NCBI GenBank assembly: GCA_024734555.1
Contig: JANPWX010000080.1
Location: 2,991,663 to 3,055,662 of the forward strand
Reading direction: 5' to 3'
From: Trochalopteron elliotii
Taxonomy: Eukaryota > Chordata > Aves > Passeriformes > Leiothrichidae
Length of the DNA: 64,000 bases
Position 1 is the stretch's first letter, and every line of letters starts with the position of its first letter. Shown here piece by piece: positions 60,901 through 64,000 of the stretch. The translations under genes were made by a program, and so were the position numbers. The notes under the pieces were generated by a model. The model was not told where the DNA came from. It was given only the letters and a program-made list of their open reading frames with translations, and made no database searches.

Positions 60901-62886
60901 GTTAATTATTAATAGTTTGTGTATGTGAGGTTCTGCAGGTCTTATACTATTTATCATTTACCAAGTAGTTGTTGCTTTATAGCAAATTAATTCTAATTAC
61001 TCAGAAAAATAAAGGAAAGGTGTCAGGGGTAACAAGGGATTATAGGCTAATCAAGTCTAACTTCCAATATATAAAAAACAAACATATTTTGGCAAAAAAT
61101 GTACTTATCAAGTATGTGGCAAAATTTCAGCTATTTATTTTTTTAAGCAAAATTAGGCCTACTCTAATTTTCATTAATGACTTTGTCTACCTAATCACAA
61201 TGGTGGTAGTGCAGCCAGGCAAAGCTGAATTAGGTTCTGGATATAACTTTGAATAATTTTTCATTAATATGTAATTATAAAACTGCTGATTTTAGGAACT
61301 GTGCCATAAAAACTGCTATGTTGTGCAAAGGTTGACATATTCCATGTTTATATAACAAAAAGTATGTCCCAGTACATGTTGCTAAGTACTGACAAAATGA
61401 CTCCTTTGTCAGTGTTATTTATTAAGCATGAGTCTCCTGTATCTGTTATCCCAGATGAACACAAAAACAGCCTTCTGAGCCTAAACTTTGACTAAAAAAC
61501 CCCACCCAAACAACAAAAACCACAACAATGTTCTGCTATCCAATCCCTTTCTTCATGCTTTACATCTGGTACCAGTTAGTATCCATGACTATTACTGTAT
61601 AAAATAATAATGAACAGTACTATCAGCTGACATTTTATGGTATATGTGTGCCCCTTTTCTCACTTTTCTGGAAATGCCAATAAGGACTGTAGCATCTGTG
61701 AAGTCTTAAATTTTTTTTCAAAAATTTACTGATTTATAATTTCTATAAACCTTTTAAAGATTTCAGTTTTCTTCTTCTTGGCCTGCTTTTCCACTGCCAT
61801 TATTTTGCATTTGACTACATTGGCATTTCAAATTAATTTAGCACCATTTGCAATACTTTGATAGTAAATCAGCACCCAGTGTTCCTGTTGGATGCTTTCA
61901 GTACACAGACTGTATGTACTTTGGAGCTTTAAAACCATAATGGAAAAAGCAAGTTTTGAGTACATAGGCAGCATCTAGAAAAATTAAGGTGACTACAATA
62001 ACACCATTCTTGGATATCCAGATATTTAGGTAATAGAAGTAATTTCTTGGAATTCTTAGTGAGAAACTAGATTGCTCATAGTAGAAATTCAATACATTTT
62101 AAATATGGAAGGCTTACTATAATTTTGAATTATACTTTTCTGTAAAGTTAAGTAAATTTTTTCCAGAGTAGATTCATATCAGACTGAGAGCACAGCACAG
62201 TTGTAAAGCACAATGAACAGGACAAGAGGCACCAGATTATTAGTATTTACTAAATGCAGTGAGAAATAATGAATACAAATAATTAACTCTTCAGTATATT
62301 CTCTTGAGTTTACATTAGGATTTCTGAGGTAGATTAGAAAAGCAATAAAAAGAAGAGAATTTTTAAACTCACCTCAGAGTTACATGGTAGCCAATGTATA
62401 TCTGTTGCTGGCTTTGTATGAGTATATGGTAGAGAAGAGGCTGCACAGTGTCTCACTAGAGATGGCTCTGTGCTACTCTGCTGGACATGCATAGGTGATG
62501 GCTAGAAATGTTTTAAGAAAAGATATCTTAGTGTGTTTTCAAAATAAAATAGTAGATCTGTCAAAGAATAAAAGGTTAACACTTTTTCACGTGTTTCAGA
62601 TCAGTTTATAGAACTTTCTAGGGGTCTAACACCTTCTGTTTGGGGGGAGAAAAAAAAGGAAAGCATCAAAGCAGGCTTTTGGATATAAAGCTGTAAGAAG
62701 AATTCCAATGTGCCTCCACAGACATGCAGACATCATTAATGTCTCCTCTCCTCTTAGGTCTTTCTTCTGTTTATCCTCCTTAGTGTCTTTTTCCACTGAA
62801 ATCACCTTCTCATCTTCCAAGCTACCTTTTCTGTCTTCATAAACATCTAGAATACTTTCACTATTGCATTCAGTAACAAACAATAT
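51733..62886 (-). CDS. DNAI3: DNAI3 (WDR63), axonemal dynein intermediate-chain-like WD protein, last 12 exons
   Basis: The C-terminal about 500 residues of an inner-arm dynein intermediate-chain-like protein of motile cilia; human WDR63 is also reported to bind the Arp2/3 complex. Twelve minus-strand exons, in transcript order: 62806-62886, 62373-62501, 60340-60413, 58796-58943, 57992-58079, 57184-57314, 55761-55824, 55276-55406, 54410-54614, 53920-54011, 52552-52679, 51733-51966. All junction phases agree except the last one (see findings). Family landmarks in order: TDIHWLP, LQLVTCSPDG-SILFWDI, LDLSWKPLIK, EFFVGNEDGEVVYSKWK, FAIWKEG, QWSLTRPGVFFIGR, GNIDIWDLLKKTHEP, FLAVSDNLGVVHILEI, YFEREVKYLKY, FLELEK. 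These are WD-repeat and tail segments I recall from human WDR63. I recall the human protein as 891 residues, so about 390 N-terminal residues are coded to the right of the window. Confidence 0.92.
51967..52551 (-). other. DNAI3: DNAI3 last intron
   Basis: A 0.6 kb AT-rich intron; minus-strand donor gtatgt. No other feature was seen. Confidence 0.75.
52552..52679 (-). CDS. DNAI3: DNAI3 penultimate exon, apparent frame problem
   Basis: The acceptor is gtgtttacag. The exon encodes HANILDYFEREVKYLKYCEE and a charged coiled-coil continuation to AKTELK. The clear donor aaca|gtatgt makes it 128 bases, yet the exons on both sides require phase 0 in and phase 0 out. Past AKTELK the phase-0 frame reads CSWRQRTQ, whereas the frame one base over reads MQLETENT and would join the last exon in phase. 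One missing base near 52573-52578 (minus-strand gaaatg) would explain this. The alternative is a weak donor tat|gttaca that keeps the frame. Confidence 0.8.
52680..53919 (-). other. DNAI3: DNAI3 intron
   Basis: A 1.2 kb intron bounded on the minus strand by gttagt and gtgtttacag. No gene or repeat was recognised. Confidence 0.75.
53920..54011 (-). CDS. DNAI3: DNAI3 exon (WD-repeat strand HFLAVSDNLGVVHILEI)
   Basis: The exon is 92 bases. The acceptor is tatctttcag and the donor gag|gttagt. The first two bases complete an Ala codon from the upstream exon. It reads EQHFLAVSDNLGVVHILEIC and ends HPPSNE, followed in the next exon by the YFEREV coil as in mammals. Confidence 0.92.
54012..54409 (-). 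other. DNAI3: DNAI3 intron
   Basis: A 0.4 kb intron with minus-strand donor gtgtgt. T-rich; nothing else was recognised. Confidence 0.8.
54410..54614 (-). CDS. DNAI3: DNAI3 exon (WSLTRPGVFFIGR / IDIWDLLKKTHEP)
   Basis: The exon is 205 bases, phase 0 in and phase 1 out. It contains QWSLTRPGVFFIGRDNG and IDIWDLLKKTHEPSHFQNI, the most conserved block of the family as I recall it. The acceptor context (tttcaaaaaaaatgaag) is unusually A-rich for a polypyrimidine tract, but the phase match to the preceding exon (FAIWKEGLT) is exact. Confidence 0.93.
54615..55275 (-). other. DNAI3: DNAI3 intron
   Basis: A 0.66 kb intron with minus-strand donor gtaagt. No further feature was seen. Confidence 0.8.
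55276..55406 (-). CDS. DNAI3: DNAI3 exon (FLTIGGQKFAIWKEG)
   Basis: The exon is 131 bases. The acceptor is tttcctccattag and the donor aca|gtaagt. The first two bases finish a Ser codon. It encodes ETINTLQKSPFFKDVFLTIG, then GQKFAIWKEGLT, a WD-repeat blade corresponding to the human stretch ending IWKEG. Confidence 0.93.
55407..55760 (-). other. DNAI3: DNAI3 intron
   Basis: A 0.35 kb intron with minus-strand donor gtaagt and acceptor tccattag. Nothing else was recognised. Confidence 0.8.
55761..55824 (-). CDS. DNAI3: DNAI3 short exon (GEVVYSKWK)
   Basis: A 64-base exon, phase 0 in and phase 1 out. It encodes DGEVVYSKWKKKIGTSSAKP, then V. It follows directly on FFVGNE from the upstream exon, matching the human FVGTEEGEVIYTDWK region as I recall it. 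A triplicated T-rich unit sits immediately upstream of its acceptor. Confidence 0.9.
55830..55869 (-). repeat. three tandem 13-14 bp units at a DNAI3 splice acceptor
   Basis: Three head-to-tail copies of A7-8 TCAAGC on + (units 55830-55842, 55843-55855, 55856-55869). On the transcribed minus strand each unit is GCTTGA followed by a T run, that is a yUnAy-like UUGAU plus polypyrimidine tract. The innermost copy leads straight into catag|GATGG of the exon. Confidence 0.9.
55870..57183 (-). other. DNAI3: DNAI3 intron containing an LTR-like insertion
   Basis: The intron between the 57184-57314 and 55761-55824 exons (its acceptor-proximal 45 bases are described with the tandem repeat). It holds the LTR-like element at 56075-56430. 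The rest is AT-rich and unremarkable. Confidence 0.75.
56075..56430 (+). mobile_element. solo LTR-like sequence of an endogenous retrovirus
   Basis: A 356-base block starting TGTTAGG and ending CTCTCA (TG...CA ends) with TATAAA at 56297-56302 and AATAAA at 56367-56372, the promoter-to-polyadenylation spacing of a retroviral LTR. It lies antisense within a DNAI3 intron. No adjacent gag, pol or env was seen, so it would be a solo LTR. The flanks (atattc / attttt) do not give a clean target-site duplication, so the exact ends are uncertain. Confidence 0.5.
57184..57314 (-). CDS. DNAI3: DNAI3 exon (STEFFVGNE)
   Basis: The exon is 131 bases. The acceptor is tgttttttcccag and the donor gaa|gtaagt. 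Two starting bases complete a Gly codon. It reads KAKSLSALRTPIKEKPYTEM and ends NISTEFFVGNE, matching the human segment before GEVIY as I recall it. The 171-codon open frame on the opposite strand is a shadow of this exon region. Confidence 0.88.
57315..57991 (-). other. DNAI3: DNAI3 intron
   Basis: A 0.68 kb intron with minus-strand donor gtaata. No other feature was seen. Confidence 0.75.
57992..58079 (-). CDS. DNAI3: DNAI3 exon (GPTRISLRELQYRYK)
   Basis: An 88-base exon, phase 0 in and phase 1 out (acceptor tctgaacag, donor g|gtaata). It encodes INLHERDTKTEYGPTRISLR, then ELQYRYKPP. It continues LDLSWKPLIK and corresponds to the human CPTKISL segment. Phases fit both neighbours exactly. 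Confidence 0.87.
58080..58795 (-). other. DNAI3: DNAI3 intron
   Basis: A 0.7 kb intron with minus-strand donor gtaatg. Open frames on + here (82 and 141 codons) have no recognised domain. Confidence 0.75.
58796..58943 (-). CDS. DNAI3: DNAI3 exon (SILFWDI ... DLSWKPLIK)
   Basis: A 148-base exon. The acceptor is attattttgcag and the donor aag|gtaatg. One starting base completes Gly. It encodes SILFWDIPSIEHREKF, a charged linker with KMKEERRSH and DVADTDEELDLSWKPLIK. FWDI is the WD-repeat end of this blade. Confidence 0.92.
58944..60339 (-). other. DNAI3: DNAI3 intron
   Basis: A 1.4 kb intron with minus-strand donor gtatat. AT-rich with a short (AT)n run near 60113-60124. No gene was recognised. 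Confidence 0.75.
60340..60413 (-). CDS. DNAI3: DNAI3 exon (CLQLVTCSPDG)
   Basis: A 74-base exon, phase 0 in and phase 2 out. It reads DNQKGGTSENRDENCLQLVT, then CSPDG. It completes a WD blade with SILFWDI in the next exon, equivalent to the human CQLVTCSADCTICFWDI order as I recall it. Confidence 0.9.
60414..62372 (-). other. DNAI3: DNAI3 intron
   Basis: A 2 kb AT-rich intron bounded by minus-strand gtgagt and gttattttcag. No gene or repeat was recognised. Confidence 0.75.
62373..62501 (-). CDS. DNAI3: DNAI3 exon (RHCAASS ... TDIHWLP)
   Basis: A 129-base exon in phase 0 at both ends. The acceptor is aaaacatttctag and the donor gag|gtgagt. It contains SLVRHCAASS and TKPATDIHWLPCNSE, which correspond to RHCAVSS and ITDIHWL in human as I recall it. 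Confidence 0.9.
62502..62805 (-). other. DNAI3: DNAI3 intron (or partly coding)
   Basis: If the donor gag aag|gtgatt is used, this is a 0.3 kb intron. The open frame from the upstream exon continues into it with a lysine/glutamate-rich reading, so some of it may be exonic. Confidence 0.45.
62806..62886 (-). CDS. DNAI3: probable DNAI3 exon (FVTECNSES...)
   Basis: An 81-base exon in phase 0 both sides: acceptor gtcaaatacag, donor aag|gtgatt. It encodes ILFVTECNSESILDVYEDRK, then GSLEDEK. The start resembles the human PMFLLEPESN segment that precedes RHCAVSS. The donor is not strong and the open frame runs on, so the 3' limit is uncertain. Confidence 0.5.
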
Positions 62887-63231
62887 CTGTATTTGACAGG
62901 CTTTGTAAGGTAAGAGTGGAGGGTATATTGGTGCCCATTAAAAAACAGACTCACTGAAACATAAGTTGCACCAAATGCAGTAAACCTTTTAAGCTGTAGT
63001 AATGTAGAAATTAATTGTAGGTAGAAATTAGACCATGATAATTGTGATAATGGTTCAATTTCATGAACTCATCAAGTTTCTTATCATTTCTAGTGTCTCT
63101 TTGCAAATATTATCTACTCCTCTCTTTTGAGTCAGGATCCCTTCACCCATTTTTCCTCCACAGACATACAGATACACTGCAATATACTTACAACAGAAGC
63201 ATTTACCATATTAACAGTTGTTACCTTGATT
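62887..63231 (-). other. DNAI3: DNAI3 intron, window-edge part
   Basis: AT-rich sequence without a recognised exon. The rest of the gene continues to the right beyond the CR1 copy. Confidence 0.55.
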
Positions 63232-63880
63232 TCATAGAACCATAGAATATTAAGGGTTGGAATGGACTTTAAAGATCATCTAGTCCCAGCCCCCCAGCCA
63301 TGGACAGGGACACCTCCCACTAAACCAGGTTGCACAAGGCCTGATCCAACCTGGCTTTGAACACTGTCAGGGTTGGGCATCCACAGCCTCCCTGGGCAAC
63401 CTGTGCCAGTGTCTCACCACCCTCACAAAGTAAACAATTTCTTCCTAATATCTAACCTAAATTTCCCCTCTTTTAATTTTTATCCGTTACTCATTGTCCT
63501 ACAACTACAGTTGCAAACCAAGAGTCATTCTCTGGCTTCCCTCTAGATTCTCTTCAGATACTGGAAGGCTGCTATGAGGCCTTCATGCAACCTTCTCTTC
63601 CCCAGGCTGAACAGCCCCAACTTTCTCAGCCTGTCTTTGCAGAAGAGGTGTTCCAGTGCTCTCATCAGCTTTGTGGCCCTTCTCTGGACTTGCTCCTACA
63701 GTTCCATGTCCTTCTTGTGTTGAGGGCACCAGAGCTGGATGCAGTGCTCCAGGTGGGATCTCACCAGAGCAGAGCAGAGGGACAGAATCCCCTCCCTTGC
63801 CCTGCTGGCCACGCTGCTTTGGATGCAGCCCAGGATTCAGCTGGTGTTCTGTGCTGCCAGTGCTCACTGCTGGGGAACCC
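63232..63880 (-). mobile_element. CR1 LINE, 5'-truncated copy
   Basis: The + strand begins catagaaccatagaatattaagggttggaatggactttaaagatcatctagtccc and continues 'cctccctgggcaacctgtgccagtgtctcaccaccctcac', 'ccaggctgaacagccccaactttctcagcctgtc', 'ctccaggtgggatctcaccagagcagag', all standard CR1 3' region in reverse complement. The element is on the minus strand, 5'-truncated and only moderately diverged. Open frames inside it are incidental. Confidence 0.93.
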
Positions 63881-64000
63881 CTGTACTCCACTATCCAACC
63901 ATCAGCCCTGGAATGACCTCAGTCACCTCTGCTGCTGCTGCTCTTGGCTCATCCTCTGAGTCAATGATTTCATCAGCAACAGGTTTTGCACTGAGCAGCT
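63881..64000. other. short window-edge segment
   Basis: Sequence beyond the clear CR1 match. No feature was recognised; it is presumably DNAI3 intron. Confidence 0.4.

Noticed and set aside
63583..63959. Open frames of 86-124 codons on both strands near the right edge
   Set aside because: Mostly contained in the CR1 copy; the readings are repeat sequence.

Overview
This is a window of bird nuclear DNA. It is AT-rich and made of long introns and intergenic stretches, with spliced vertebrate genes and 5'-truncated CR1 LINE copies whose 3' ends carry the bird-typical 'catagaatcatagaat...' sequence. It also holds one LTR-like insertion and one 398-base assembly gap next to CpG-rich sequence. I cannot name the species. 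The gene order C1orf52 - SYDE2 - DNAI3 (WDR63), with the first two genes co-oriented and DNAI3 convergent, matches what I recall of human 1p22.

Region by region: (1) 1-2.2 kb holds the last two coding exons and the 3' UTR of the C1orf52 orthologue (+). (2) 2.2-20 kb is intergenic. It contains a decayed LTR-retrotransposon pol remnant at about 4.26-5.04 kb, with reverse transcriptase tail and RNase H motifs of Ty3/gypsy type, and an old CR1 piece at about 18.6 kb. (3) 20.1-20.5 kb is an assembly gap that probably swallows most of SYDE2 exon 1 and its promoter. (4) 23.8-46.1 kb carries SYDE2 coding exons 2-7 (+): 952 codons plus stop, with intact reading frame and splice phases. They encode SYDE-family linear motifs, a C2 domain, a RhoGAP domain and a C-terminal helical tail. 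A long AT-rich 3' UTR follows, with polyadenylation signals up to about 48.0 kb. (5) 48-51.7 kb lies between the two convergent genes and shows no gene. (6) 51.7-62.9 kb carries the last twelve exons of DNAI3 (-), about 500 residues containing the C-terminal WD-repeat region and coiled-coil tail. The 5' half of DNAI3 lies beyond the window. (7) 63.2-63.9 kb is a CR1 LINE copy.

The genes do not form a pathway. C1orf52 is a small conserved protein of unknown function. SYDE2 is a Rho-family GTPase-activating protein related to the synaptic organiser SYD-1. DNAI3 is an axonemal inner-arm dynein intermediate-chain-like WD protein.

The points most worth a second look are the Ty3/gypsy-like pol remnant (that class is scarce in birds), an exon-length discrepancy in the penultimate DNAI3 exon that breaks the reading frame unless a weak donor is used, and a triplicated branch-point/polypyrimidine unit directly upstream of another DNAI3 exon. 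I found no undescribed multi-gene system. Comparisons with human proteins are from memory and were not run.
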